The position numbers were made by a program, and so were the translations under genes. Below, in pieces: positions 8,734 through 18,389 of a stretch of DNA of 41,327 nt (positions are counted from its first letter, which is position 1; every line of letters begins with the position of its first letter). The stretch is from Candidatus Cloacimonadota bacterium (lineage in GTDB: Bacteria > Cloacimonadota > Cloacimonadia > Cloacimonadales > TCS61). The stretch is from NCBI GenBank assembly GCA_021734245.1, contig JAIPJH010000014.1, forward strand, positions 1-41,327. Direction: 5' to 3'. Under the pieces are notes generated by a model. That model did no database searches, had not been told where the DNA came from, and saw only the letters and a list, made by a program, of their open reading frames with translations.

Positions 8734-9825
8734 TTAATTACTGAAACCACTGCGAACTTCTACCAGAGCATTTTCCGTTAAGCTGTCTATGCCGTCTATC
8801 ACCAGCTTGTCTCCCACTTCTAATCCGGAAGTTATAATTACATTATTACTAACCTTCTCTCCAATTTCTACGATTTTGTGTTCAGCTCTGTTATCAGCAT
8901 TGATCACATAAACAAATTGCTGATCATATTTTTCTCTCAAATTCTCAATAGAGGTATAAAGAACGTTTTCGAATGTGCTGGAAAAAATTCTGCCTTCCAC
9001 AACCATTCCCGGGAACAGCTTTTTATCAGTGTTGGAAAGCAGGACCTCTATCGGATAATTATTGCCCTCAGTTTTAGGACGAATTCCTACGCCAGTTACT
9101 TTCCCATTATATTTATTTCCACTATACAAAATAGTTACAGTATCTCCTTTTTTTACATAAGGAATATCAGCTTCACTGATTCCTGTTTTAAGTATTAACT
9201 GTTTGGAATTAACAATGCCGGCGATCTGCATTCCCATGCTCACCATTTCACCGATTTCCAGGTTTAGTTCAGCAATATAACCGGAAACAGGCGAAGTAAA
9301 TTCAGAATTTTCAAGACTTTTTCGAGCCATTTCCACTGAAGCCTTTAGCCCGTTATAATTTGCCTGGGCACTTTTGAGACTGCTTTTCGACTGTAGAAAT
9401 TCACTTTCGGAAATCATCTCTTTATCATATAAATTTTTCGAAACATTGAAATTTATCGTTGCCGATTCCAGAGAAGCTTCAGCAGACAGGAGTTGAGCTT
9501 CAGCCTGCTTCAATTGGTTTTTAACATCACTATTGTCCAATCTTCCGATCGCATCACCTTTGTTCACCCAGTCTCCCAGATTCTTGAAGATCTCTATTAC
9601 TTTACCATTTGATTCACTCAGCAGGTTGACGTCTGTAAAACCTTCCAGTTTTCCTGTAATACGGATGTATTTATCAAGATCACGCGGCTGCATATCCTGT
9701 ACCATCACAATAATTGCATTTTCTTTTACTTCTCTATTGAATTGTCCGTTACCGGCAGGTTTTCCGCAGGAAGCCAGAAATAACACAATCAAACTGAAAG
9801 CTATTATCCATTTAATTCTAATCAT
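8734..9825 (-). CDS. RND periplasmic adaptor (membrane fusion protein), lipoprotein
   Basis: 363 aa. A lipoprotein signal ends L-A-S-C with the lipidated C20. Beta-barrel/lipoyl half-motifs flank a coiled-coil hairpin (about 110-190, rich in A, E, Q, S). The second half is marked by S-P-V-S-G-Y-I-A-E-L and is followed by beta-barrel and membrane-proximal domains (HlyD_D23 type). It bridges the inner-membrane RND pump and the outer membrane channel. The gene sits 10 nt after the outer membrane factor gene, and its AAGGAG ribosome site lies within that spacer. The order regulator, channel, adaptor, pump is a standard efflux operon. Confidence 0.93.
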   Translation of the reverse strand: MIRIKWIIAFSLIVLFLASCGKPAGNGQFNREVKENAIIVMVQDMQPRDLDKYIRITGKLEGFTDVNLLSESNGKVIEIFKNLGDWVNKGDAIGRLDNSDVKNQLKQAEAQLLSAEASLESATINFNVSKNLYDKEMISESEFLQSKSSLKSAQANYNGLKASVEMARKSLENSEFTSPVSGYIAELNLEIGEMVSMGMQIAGIVNSKQLILKTGISEADIPYVKKGDTVTILYSGNKYNGKVTGVGIRPKTEGNNYPIEVLLSNTDKKLFPGMVVEGRIFSSTFENVLYTSIENLREKYDQQFVYVINADNRAEHKIVEIGEKVSNNVIITSGLEVGDKLVIDGIDSLTENALVEVRSGFSN

Positions 9826-9835
9826 TTTATTCTCC

Positions 9836-11155
9836 TTAAATATTTTCTATAAATTTATTTAAAACTTCTTCGTTATCAGTTCCCATCTGCTGAAGAAGAG
9901 TGGCTTTGGCAGTAAGATAATCATAAAAACTCTGTGCAGCTTGATTTTGAGCTGAGTTGTACATGATCTCTGCAGAGAGCAATTCATTTGCCGAGATCTG
10001 TCCATTGGAAAATCTTTCTTTCATCTGCTCGTAGGTCTGCCGTGAATATTCCAGAGAAATATCTGTTGAGTGCAATGTCTTAGCAGAAGCAACCAGATTC
10101 AGAACAGAACTTTTGATTGCCAGTTCCATACTATTCTCCAAAGATTTCAGTTCGAAGATTGATTGCTTCAATTGATAGCGGGAAGTAGCTACGTCCAGTC
10201 CATTATCCACAAGTGGAAAAATAGGAACTGAAAAATTCAGACTGAGTTGACCGCTGTTTTCATTCAGATCATTTTCAAAATCATATTTATCCCAACGTTT
10301 TAAATATTGCAGGTTCAAAGAGGGCAGAAAATTCCCGCCAGAAACCCACATTGATTTTCGATTCGTATTCACTCCGATGCGGGCGATATTCAAAGTTGGA
10401 TTGCTTTCCAAGCCTTTTTGCAAAATTTTCTGAACCAGATTTTCCAAATCATTCATATCCTGATCTTTCAAGATCTCCAATTCAGACTCGTAATCTGTTT
10501 TGGCTACTTCCTCGATCTCATCGACATCATCCATTTGCAGAAAATTCATCAGATCTAACAAACTGTTTTCATAAAGCATCTGCATCTGCAGAAGATTAAC
10601 TTCTTTAGTTGCCTGTTCTGCCTGCAGCTGCAATAATTCAGATTTAGAAATACTGCCGGCTTCATATTTTGCCTGTGCAATTTTTACATTCGTTTGGGAA
10701 TTCTGTAAATTCAATTTAGCAATTTTTAATAGATCTCTGTTTTTAAGAACTGCAAAATATTTAGTTTTAACGTCTACTATTGTTTGCAGATATGAATTTT
10801 GGAAGGATTGCTGAGACATTTTGTGTGCATCTTTGCTGATGCTGGCTCCCAACCAGACCTTTCCACCATTAAAAATAGGTTGATTTACAATTAAACTATA
10901 ATTTATGGAAGCATCATAATCTGATCCAAAGTTATTTTGTGTTTCATCAAAATAAGTGTAACTACCGCTAATTGTAGCAGATGGTGCAATCGACAAATAA
11001 CTGCTCCACAAATTTGTTTTGCTGGCCTTTTTTGACTGCTCTGCTGCCAGAAGCTCCGGACTGTTCTGCAATGCTATCTGCTTTGCTTCTTCCAAACTGA
11101 GAGCCGACAAAGATACAAATGATACCAGCAGAATTATATTTAAAATTATTTTCAT
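9836..11155 (-). CDS. TolC-family outer membrane efflux protein
   Basis: 439 aa with a signal peptide (about 1-19), then two OEP repeats (about 20-200 and 225-425). These are long amphipathic helices rich in Gln, Asn and Ala with N-S-P-E-L near residue 32, typical of the family. It forms the trimeric outer membrane channel and periplasmic tunnel of the tripartite pump. Its ATG overlaps the stop of the padR gene by 4 nt (ATGA), showing translational coupling, and GGAGGAAG precedes it. Length and helical pattern fit the family. Confidence 0.93.
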   Translation of the reverse strand: MKIILNIILLVSFVSLSALSLEEAKQIALQNSPELLAAEQSKKASKTNLWSSYLSIAPSATISGSYTYFDETQNNFGSDYDASINYSLIVNQPIFNGGKVWLGASISKDAHKMSQQSFQNSYLQTIVDVKTKYFAVLKNRDLLKIAKLNLQNSQTNVKIAQAKYEAGSISKSELLQLQAEQATKEVNLLQMQMLYENSLLDLMNFLQMDDVDEIEEVAKTDYESELEILKDQDMNDLENLVQKILQKGLESNPTLNIARIGVNTNRKSMWVSGGNFLPSLNLQYLKRWDKYDFENDLNENSGQLSLNFSVPIFPLVDNGLDVATSRYQLKQSIFELKSLENSMELAIKSSVLNLVASAKTLHSTDISLEYSRQTYEQMKERFSNGQISANELLSAEIMYNSAQNQAAQSFYDYLTAKATLLQQMGTDNEEVLNKFIENI

Positions 11156-11733
11156 TCTTCCTCCGCAAAGTCGTTTTGATTTTCCGGCTTCAAAGCCGCT
11201 TTTCTCATTTCTGAAATTGTATTTATCTCCATTTCAAATATTTTTTTCATTTTGTTCATCATTATCTTCGCATAAAATGGAAGATTATCCATGTTTTTTT
11301 TGGAAAGGTTTTTGTGATGTTTCTTTTTCATCATTTGCACATGCTCGTTCAAGCATTTTTCATGATTATCTAAAGCTCTGATGAATTCATCTCGCGAAAT
11401 ATTCTTACGAATAAATCGTACTGCATTCCAGAAATCCATCGGAGAATTCCGCACATCTTCCTGGAACAAATAGTATCTTAAGATTTCCATAAATTTTTTC
11501 TTTCCAGAAGCAGTTATTGTAAAAACTTTTTTGGGAGGATTGTTATCTTCCTGTTTCTTCTTTCCCACGATGAAACCATGTTTTTCCAGACGTTGTAAAG
11601 CTTTATAAACCGATGCTGTTTTGACGCGAGTCCACAAAGTCAGTCCCCTCTTTTCGAAGAAGCTGACTATCTTATAACCATGCATCGGCTGGTGCTTTAG
11701 CAAACCCAGCACGACTAAATCTACTCTCGACAT
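11152..11733 (-). CDS. PadR family transcriptional regulator
   Basis: 193 aa. The N-terminal winged helix (1-90) has the PadR signature L-V-V-L-G-L-L then M-H-G-Y-K-I, S-V-Y-K-A-L-Q-R-L-E-K and a wing rich in K/P before F-T-I-T-A-S-G-K-K-K. A long, highly charged helical C-terminal part (about 100-190) would form the dimer interface. PadR proteins usually repress efflux genes and release DNA on binding drugs or phenolics. As the first gene of the efflux operon it probably controls its own transcription. GGAGGTG precedes the ATG. A candidate operator lies at 11851-11870. Confidence 0.93.
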   Translation of the reverse strand: MSRVDLVVLGLLKHQPMHGYKIVSFFEKRGLTLWTRVKTASVYKALQRLEKHGFIVGKKKQEDNNPPKKVFTITASGKKKFMEILRYYLFQEDVRNSPMDFWNAVRFIRKNISRDEFIRALDNHEKCLNEHVQMMKKKHHKNLSKKNMDNLPFYAKIMMNKMKKIFEMEINTISEMRKAALKPENQNDFAEEE

Positions 11734-11850
11734 TTCACCTCCAATTATTACTATTCTAACTTTAAAGACATTAAAAGCAAATTTATCCTGCTTAATTTTC
11801 CAGTAATTTCAATTCAACTATTCCACTTTCCAATAGAGACACAAATTACA

Positions 11851-11870
11851 ATTTGATAATATTGTCAAAT
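11851..11870. promoter_or_regulatory. Candidate PadR operator overlapping promoter elements
   Basis: A 20-bp near-perfect palindrome, ATTTGATAAT/ATTGTCAAAT (9 of 10 bp paired), lies 118 bp upstream of the padR start. On the minus strand it contains TTGACA, a consensus -35 box. No good -10 box is seen at 17-nt spacing, so the exact promoter is uncertain. Confidence 0.45.
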
Positions 11871-11900
11871 ATATTATTCGAAAGTAGAATATTCTGACGC

Positions 11901-11927
11901 AAAAAAAGCCTTCATGATCGAAGGCTT
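11901..11927 (-). terminator. Rho-independent terminator of the cold-shock gene
   Basis: The minus strand has an 8-bp perfect stem (AAGCCTTC/GAAGGCTT), a 6-nt loop and then seven T residues. It starts about 30 nt after the stop codon. Confidence 0.85.
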
Positions 11928-11956
11928 ATATTTTGTAAAAAAAATATCTGTTATTA

Positions 11957-12163
11957 TTAGTTTAATCTTACAACGTTTATTGCCTGATCACCTTTATCAG
12001 TTGCAGCAATATCGAATTCCACCGCTTCACCGTCTCTTAAAAATTTACGCTCATTTTCCACAGTATAAATTGCCTTCCAATGAACAAAATACTCTTTACC
12101 TTTCTCGTCTAAAACAAAGCCATAACCTTTGGCATCATTGAACCATTTTACTGTTCCTCTCAT
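11957..12163 (-). CDS. Cold-shock domain protein (Csp family)
   Basis: 68 aa. A single cold-shock domain with RNP1-like G-Y-G-F-V and RNP2-like Y-F-V-H-W, plus the conserved start M-R-G-T-V-K-W-F-N. It binds single-stranded RNA or DNA and acts as an RNA chaperone. The ATG at 12163 was chosen because GAGAGGT lies 6-7 nt upstream; an in-frame TTG five codons earlier overlaps that ribosome site. A terminator follows directly, so the gene is monocistronic. It shares a long intergenic region with the divergent C25-like gene. Confidence 0.93.
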   Translation of the reverse strand: MRGTVKWFNDAKGYGFVLDEKGKEYFVHWKAIYTVENERKFLRDGEAVEFDIAATDKGDQAINVVRLN

Positions 12164-12268
12164 TTTTTTACCTCTCAAAATTTACCAGCAAAATATGTTT
12201 ATCATATAAGCTGAATTACAGAAATTTTGTTGTTGAAAAAAACTTGCAAGCTTTTTATCTAATTATTT

Positions 12269-12304
12269 TGTTCAGAACTGAACGCACTTGTACATTTGTG
12301 TACG
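12269..12304. promoter_or_regulatory. Tandem inverted-repeat sites (candidate NtrC-type enhancer)
   Basis: Two 16-bp inverted repeats, TGTTCAGAACTGAACG (12269-12284) and TGTACATTTGTGTACG (12289-12304), both fit TGTNCR-N4-YGNACR exactly. They are 20 bp apart centre to centre, about two helical turns. They lie about 225 bp upstream of the sigma-54-like promoter at 12520, a normal enhancer distance. The same motif occurs as a pair upstream of the exporter operon at 34490. Confidence 0.5.
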
Positions 12305-12519
12305 CAATTTCCTTAAAAGTAATAATTAACGATCTCCACATTTAGAAATTTTCACAAAAGATTTGTGATAATGATAAACAAAGCTTCTGCGTTATCGAGC
12401 AAACTGCTGAATTGAACTTACAAAAAACAAGATAAAAAAATTCTTTTCTGAATTTTAAGTGAATCCATATAATTGAAAAATAGTAAATTACCAAATTCAG
12501 ACTATGATAAATATTTATT

Positions 12520-12535
12520 TGGCAGAGAAATTGCT
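12520..12535 (+). promoter_or_regulatory. Candidate sigma-54 promoter of the C25-like gene
   Basis: TGGCAGAGAAATTGCT matches TGGCACG-N4-TTGCW except at the C and G after TGGCA. GG and GC are 10 nt apart. The predicted start is near 12546, a 27-nt leader to the TTG start codon. Confidence 0.6.
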
Positions 12536-12572
12536 TGGTTACTCAGCAAATAAAAAGTGTTAGGAGCAAGTT

Positions 12573-15500
12573 TTGAAAAAAGGAATTTTATTAACAATTT
12601 TACTCACACTTATTTCCCTCACATCTGCAGAATGGGTGCAGATATCAAATAGTTCAGATTTATTTTCAGCTTCTTCGGATGGAATGTCCACAATAATCAG
12701 TTTCAATTTGGATGGATTTGAAATGCAGAATATTACAGAACGAGGAGAAGAATTTCAGAAGATATCTTATCAGAATGAAGGTCATTTCTTAGCAGTTGGG
12801 ATGCCATCCCTCCCACGCTTCAGTCGTTTAGTAGCCATTCCAGATTATGGAAATGTTCGATTACAAGTAAACATATTAGGAGAGCAGAGATATCAAAATG
12901 TAAAAGTTCTTCCGGCTCAGGAATTACAAAGTGAGAGCCAGCAGAACAGAAATGAATTTATTATCAACGATGATTTTTACAGAAGCTCAGAAGTATTTCC
13001 TACCCAGATCGCTGAAGTTGGCCAACCTGCGATTTTAAGAGATTTACGAGTTGTAAATGTTACAATAAATCCTTTCCAATATAATGCAGCAACAAATGAA
13101 CTTGTTGTTTACAGTCAAGTAGAAGTAGAATTGATTCCGCAAAACGGTGCTGGCGAAAATATAAAAACAACAAACAGAAAATTATCGAGATTCTTTGAAC
13201 CGCTTTACCAGTCTACAATATTAAATTATGATGATTTTTCTCTGCGGGAAGATGACTATCAAGATCCCTGTTATCTGTTTATCTATGCGGCAGGAAATGA
13301 TGTTCTCGATAACCTGGAGTATATTTCTGACTGGAAACGGCAGAAAGGATTTGAAGTTCATGCAGTTAGTACTACAGAAACAGGCTCGGACTTGCAAGAT
13401 GTGAAAGATTACATACAAAATGCCTATGACACTTGGCCAAATCCTCCTGAGTTTGTGTGTCTGGTTGGTGATGCCGGCCCTGGTGTGAATTATAACGTGC
13501 CAACTGCTCATTTGGATGGCGGCTATTATACTGGCGAGGGTGATCAATATTATAGTTTGCTGGAAGGGGATGATATTCTGGCAGATGTTCATCTGGGTAG
13601 ATTATCGTTCAATAGTATTTCGGAATTACAGACTATCGCATCCAAAATTCTACATTACGAAAAAGAACCTTTTATCACAAATGTTGATTGGTATAATAAA
13701 ACTCTGGTAGTAGGAGATCCAACTTTTTCGGGTACTTCATGTATCGACACCAAAATGAATGTTCGAGACATGGTCGCCTTGAACGCTCCTGATATGAATA
13801 TCACAGAAGTTTATAACAATTCTCAAGGCAGCTGGCAAATGCAGATGAGCAGCAATATAAATAGTGGAGTCAGTTATTTTAATTATCGCGGTTTTGCCAA
13901 TATGAGTGGATTTAACGTGAATCACATTTATGGACTCAATAATGGTTGGATGCTGCCTGCAGCTGTTTTTATCACTTGTATCACAGGTGATTTTGAAGGA
14001 ACTATCGATTGTAGAAGCGAAGCTTTTTTGAAAGCAGGAACACCTTCCCAGCCGCAGGGAGCTATCGGTGCTATTGCCACTGCAACAGGAAATACTCACA
14101 CTTGCTTCAATAACTGCGTAGATGCAGGAATTTATTATGGAATTTTTCAAGATAAAATATATAATCTTGGTGGTGCACTTAATAGAGGAAAACTGGCACT
14201 TTATATGAATTATCCTGGTAATCCTGGAAATCATGTAAACCAATTTTCATATTGGAATAACCTGATGGGAGATCCTGGTTGTGAGTTATGGACAGATGTT
14301 CCTCAGGATTTAAATGTAATTTATAATACAAACATTCCCCAAGGCAGCAATTTCATTCCTGTGCAAGTTACAGATTCATCTGGCAATCCTGTAGAGAATG
14401 CCTGGATCAGTATTTTGCAGGGAGATGACACGATCAGAGAAATAGCTTTTACCGATGCCAGCGGAAGCGCGGTTTTACCACTTCCCGATAATGCATCAGG
14501 AGAAGTAGACCTGACAGTGACAAAACATAATTTCATTCCACATTTAGGAAGTTTCGATATTCAGCAGGCAACCAGTTTTGTAGCTGTGGAATCTGTTCAG
14601 ATAGACGATGACAACAGTGGAAATTCCAGTGGAAATGGAGATGGTGTAATCAATCCCGGAGAAACTATTGAACTGATCGTAACATTAAAAAATAACGGTA
14701 CTCAAACTGCCAATAATGTAACCGCTGTCATCAGCACAGAGAATGATTTTATCACAATATCAGATGATTCGGAAACATTTGGAAATATCGCGGTGGGAGC
14801 TACTGCAAATTCGCTTGATGATTTTGATTTCAGCCTCGATGCTGATGTTCTGAACAGCGCTGAAATTGAATTGGAAATCATAATTATGCAAAGTGGCGAT
14901 CCTTTCTGGATTGATACGATCTTTCTGCCAATCAGTGCAGCGGAAATCACCTTCCAGGATTTCACTATTGACGATGGTTCGAATGGAATTTTGGACCCTG
15001 GTGAAACTAGCCAAATGGAAATAACACTGGAAAACATCGGTTCAATCGATGCCGCCGACATCTGGGCTGAACTTGTCAGCACAGATAATATGATCGTGGT
15101 CAATGACAATTCAGGTTCTTTTGGAAATATTATAGCAGGCAGTTCAAGCACCAATAATGTAGATAATTTTGATTTAACTGCTCTCCCACCAACCGTACCA
15201 GGTTCTGTTTACACATTGCAATTAAATGTTTACAATGCAGATGGTTATCAGGATTGTCTGGAATTTGAAATTGAAATTGGAGAACCGAATATAGCCGATC
15301 CGACTGGACCAGATGCTGGTGGATATTACTGCTATGATGATGGAGATACCGATTATATGGAATGTCCGACTTATGACTGGATCGAGATCGATCCAAATTA
15401 TGGCGGTAGTGGTACAATCATTAATTTCCTTGATCTGGGAAATTCCGGCCAGGTGGAGGAAGTTGACCTTCCATTTGATCTTTCATTTTACAATCAAGTT

Positions 15501-18275
15501 TATAATTCGATATCAATTTGTACAAACGGCTGGGCAGCACCTGGATCTTGTGATCTCACGTCATTTATGAACTGGACAATTCCCGGTCCACTCGGTCCAT
15601 CACCGATTATAGCTCCATTCTGGGATGATCTGCTTGTGATCAATGGAGACGTAATCTATCAGTATTTTGATTCCATGCATATTTTCGTCATTGAATGGTC
15701 ACGCGTGCTCAATGAATACAACAGCGATGAAGAAACATTTCAGATGATTATTTATGACCAGAATTATTATCCCACTTCCAACAGCAATAATATGATAAAA
15801 TTTCAATACATGACTGTTAATAATGTAGATCAGGGTTCTTACGGAACTCCGCTGGTCGGACATGGTCAATATGCTACCGTAGGAATTGAAGATCATACCA
15901 GCACAATCGGTTTGGAATACACATTCAACAATACATATCCCAGTACAGCAAAAGAACTGGAAGATGAAATGGCAATTTTGTTCGCTGGAGAACCGATGGA
16001 TTATGTGGAGCCTTTTTTAGTGTTGGGAGAGATCTCATTCAATGATGCAAACGGCAACGGAATACTGGAATATGGTGAAACTGCAGATATTCAAATTAAC
16101 TTAAACAATCTGGGTCAAAATGTTGCTGACAACGTTTCGGCAGTGCTTACCAGTAACGATCAATTTGTAACAATTTATAATGATAACTCAAATTATGGAA
16201 ATATCAGCGGGTATGGAACTGCTGTAAATCAAACCGATTTCTCAATCGAGATCTCTGAACTCTGCCCAAATGCGCATTACATTCCATTTGAATTGAACGT
16301 TTCCAGCAGCAATGATAATTGGACTCTATTCTTTTCATTAACGGCTTACGCTCCTGATATCCAGATAGCAGACAATATCATTTTGGATGGAAATAATCAT
16401 ATTTTAGATCCCGGTGAAACTGGTCAATTGCAGCTCACATTAGAAAATCAAGGTTTGTCTCCTGTAGAAAATGTTACTTTGCTCTGTTCAACAAATGACC
16501 CTTATTTCAATATTATTTCGGGTTCAATTACAATTGGCAATATGAATGCAGGTGAAATTCTGGATGTTTTTGTAGATATTTCTTTATCAAATGGTGCACC
16601 GATCCAACATGAAGGAACTATAGATTTAGATTTTTCCAGCAGTTCAAGCTATTCAGTTCAGCACGATTTATTGCTCTACGTATCTCAAGCTCTAGTCTCT
16701 GTTACAGAAGAATTCGCTATCTTTCCACCTATAGGTTGGGAAATTCAAACCGATCAAACAAACTCAGGAGGTTGGAGTTATTCCAATAGCAATGTAGCTG
16801 GTGGTGATTTTCCAGAAATTGCTGCTATCTGTATGCCAAACGAATTTTATGACGACTATCTGATAACACCGGTCATAAACACTCTGGGTTCTACAGAATT
16901 GGAACTTTCATTCCGTCATACACTGCTTGTTAATCTACGCAATTATACTGTCAGTATCGTCACAACAAGTGATGGTGAAAATTGGAATGAGTTCTGGAGC
17001 CAACCGGGTTCTACAATTCCACCTCAAATGGAAAATCTGATAGTAGATTCACCTGATGTTGGATCTGCCACTTTCCAACTTGCTTTCAGAGTTCTGGGCA
17101 CAACAAATTATACTGTAGATGGCTGGATCATTGATGATTTTTCTTTATCTTCAATAGATTTAGAACCTCATGGCTTTATTATGGGAAATGTAACCTTGAA
17201 TGGTGGGACTGGAAATATTCTGACTGTGGAAGTTTGGGCTGGAGATATTACCAAACATCCAGATGCCAACGGCGATTATCTTCTACCCGTTCCTGAAGGA
17301 ACTTATGATGTGACAGCATTTTTACCTGGTTATGTTTCATCAACTGCTTCTGGCATAAACGTGCAGAATTGGCAAACAACCAATATTGATTTTGTTTTGG
17401 ATGAAATAAATCCCAACAATGCTCCTCAAAACCTTACTGCCGAAACAGTTTCCAATGATGTATATCTCTCCTGGGAAATGCCGGGAACAGAAAATATTCG
17501 CTCTACTAAAAGATCAAAGAATCAAGCTACCGAAAATCGTGAATTTGATAATTATCGAATTTACCGAAACGGTGTTATGATAGAGGAAACTGGACCGATT
17601 ACAAATACCGAGTTTATCGATGTGGGATTGAATCATGGGAATTACACATATTACGTTACCGCTTATTATGTAGAAGGAGAATCAGCTCCCTCTAACGAAG
17701 TAGAAGTTGATGTTGTTTTATCTCCGCCTTCTAATGTTACATATCAAATTACAGCTCCAATGATGGTTTTATTTCAATGGGATCCTCCCGAAGACACAAG
17801 TAGAAGCTTCAGTCATTATAGAGTTTATAAGGATTCGGAACTTGTTGCAGATAATTTGCTGCAGACATTTTATTTTGACAACTATGTTACTCCAGGACTC
17901 CACGTATACGGAATTTCAGCTGTTTATGACAATTATGAATCGGCTTGTGTTATACTGCAGGTCAATATGACAGAAGCAGGAAATCAATTGATTCCAGCAA
18001 AAACAGAATTGGTTGGAAATAGTCCAAATCCTTTCAATCCAGCAACCGACATTGAGTTTACATTAAACAAAGAAACTCTTACTTCAATTGACATTTATAA
18101 TTTGAAAGGTGAGAAGGTAAAGACACTTCTTCATGAAATACTGCCAGCAGCAAATCATTCCATTACCTGGAATGGAAAAGACGATAACAGCAAAACAGTA
18201 TCTTCAGGAATTTATTTTTACAACATGAAAGCGGGAGAATATTCTGCAACTAAGAAAATGATAATGCTGAGATAA
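12573..18275 (+). CDS. Giant secreted C25 (gingipain)-like protein with sorting domain
   Basis: 1900 aa. Signal peptide 1-19, then a C25-type propeptide (about 25-215) and a C25-like peptidase domain (about 225-575). The expected catalytic Cys is present (C469 in F-I-T-C-I-T-G-D-F), but the usual G-H-G histidine position reads R-G-F-A (F441). H451, ten residues on, is the nearest histidine. After this come four CARDB-like repeats marked by PGET or YGET (near 694, 808, 1166, 1279); between the second and third is a nidogen-like region (about 907-1145). A jelly-roll/adhesin-like domain (about 1376-1530), a regulatory-like domain (about 1534-1612), two Fn3-like domains and a sorting domain (about 1810-1900, SPNPFNP, NGKD, SSGIYF) follow. 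It starts with TTG, with AGGAG 6 nt upstream. The role may be peptidase or non-catalytic surface protein. Confidence 0.9.
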   Translation: MKKGILLTILLTLISLTSAEWVQISNSSDLFSASSDGMSTIISFNLDGFEMQNITERGEEFQKISYQNEGHFLAVGMPSLPRFSRLVAIPDYGNVRLQVNILGEQRYQNVKVLPAQELQSESQQNRNEFIINDDFYRSSEVFPTQIAEVGQPAILRDLRVVNVTINPFQYNAATNELVVYSQVEVELIPQNGAGENIKTTNRKLSRFFEPLYQSTILNYDDFSLREDDYQDPCYLFIYAAGNDVLDNLEYISDWKRQKGFEVHAVSTTETGSDLQDVKDYIQNAYDTWPNPPEFVCLVGDAGPGVNYNVPTAHLDGGYYTGEGDQYYSLLEGDDILADVHLGRLSFNSISELQTIASKILHYEKEPFITNVDWYNKTLVVGDPTFSGTSCIDTKMNVRDMVALNAPDMNITEVYNNSQGSWQMQMSSNINSGVSYFNYRGFANMSGFNVNHIYGLNNGWMLPAAVFITCITGDFEGTIDCRSEAFLKAGTPSQPQGAIGAIATATGNTHTCFNNCVDAGIYYGIFQDKIYNLGGALNRGKLALYMNYPGNPGNHVNQFSYWNNLMGDPGCELWTDVPQDLNVIYNTNIPQGSNFIPVQVTDSSGNPVENAWISILQGDDTIREIAFTDASGSAVLPLPDNASGEVDLTVTKHNFIPHLGSFDIQQATSFVAVESVQIDDDNSGNSSGNGDGVINPGETIELIVTLKNNGTQTANNVTAVISTENDFITISDDSETFGNIAVGATANSLDDFDFSLDADVLNSAEIELEIIIMQSGDPFWIDTIFLPISAAEITFQDFTIDDGSNGILDPGETSQMEITLENIGSIDAADIWAELVSTDNMIVVNDNSGSFGNIIAGSSSTNNVDNFDLTALPPTVPGSVYTLQLNVYNADGYQDCLEFEIEIGEPNIADPTGPDAGGYYCYDDGDTDYMECPTYDWIEIDPNYGGSGTIINFLDLGNSGQVEEVDLPFDLSFYNQVYNSISICTNGWAAPGSCDLTSFMNWTIPGPLGPSPIIAPFWDDLLVINGDVIYQYFDSMHIFVIEWSRVLNEYNSDEETFQMIIYDQNYYPTSNSNNMIKFQYMTVNNVDQGSYGTPLVGHGQYATVGIEDHTSTIGLEYTFNNTYPSTAKELEDEMAILFAGEPMDYVEPFLVLGEISFNDANGNGILEYGETADIQINLNNLGQNVADNVSAVLTSNDQFVTIYNDNSNYGNISGYGTAVNQTDFSIEISELCPNAHYIPFELNVSSSNDNWTLFFSLTAYAPDIQIADNIILDGNNHILDPGETGQLQLTLENQGLSPVENVTLLCSTNDPYFNIISGSITIGNMNAGEILDVFVDISLSNGAPIQHEGTIDLDFSSSSSYSVQHDLLLYVSQALVSVTEEFAIFPPIGWEIQTDQTNSGGWSYSNSNVAGGDFPEIAAICMPNEFYDDYLITPVINTLGSTELELSFRHTLLVNLRNYTVSIVTTSDGENWNEFWSQPGSTIPPQMENLIVDSPDVGSATFQLAFRVLGTTNYTVDGWIIDDFSLSSIDLEPHGFIMGNVTLNGGTGNILTVEVWAGDITKHPDANGDYLLPVPEGTYDVTAFLPGYVSSTASGINVQNWQTTNIDFVLDEINPNNAPQNLTAETVSNDVYLSWEMPGTENIRSTKRSKNQATENREFDNYRIYRNGVMIEETGPITNTEFIDVGLNHGNYTYYVTAYYVEGESAPSNEVEVDVVLSPPSNVTYQITAPMMVLFQWDPPEDTSRSFSHYRVYKDSELVADNLLQTFYFDNYVTPGLHVYGISAVYDNYESACVILQVNMTEAGNQLIPAKTELVGNSPNPFNPATDIEFTLNKETLTSIDIYNLKGEKVKTLLHEILPAANHSITWNGKDDNSKTVSSGIYFYNMKAGEYSATKKMIMLR

Positions 18276-18294
18276 AAGTCGAGTTTAATAATCT

Positions 18295-18328
18295 AAAAAA
18301 GTCCCGTAATTTTTGCGGGACTTTTTTT
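18295..18328 (+). terminator. Rho-independent terminator of the C25-like gene
   Basis: GTCCCG/CGGGAC stem extended by A/T pairs on both sides, a 9-nt loop and a run of seven T residues, about 20 nt after the stop. Confidence 0.9.
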
Positions 18329-18389
18329 GGATATTGACAAATTAACTTTTTTATGCAAAGCTGAAATCAAAAGAGATATAGGAAAGATC

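Noticed and set aside
5391-11733. RND efflux operon as part of the sigma-54 system
   Set aside because: No -24/-12 element or TGTNCR-N4-YGNACR site was seen upstream of padR; a PadR operator explains its control better.
14190-14210. CTGGCACTTTATATG considered as a sigma-54 site
   Set aside because: No -12 GC box and inside a coding region.
18327-18389. N-terminal extension of the inositol-phosphatase protein from a TTG
   Set aside because: The TTG lies in the T-run of the preceding terminator and no ribosome site is present; ATG 18390 has AGGAAA upstream.
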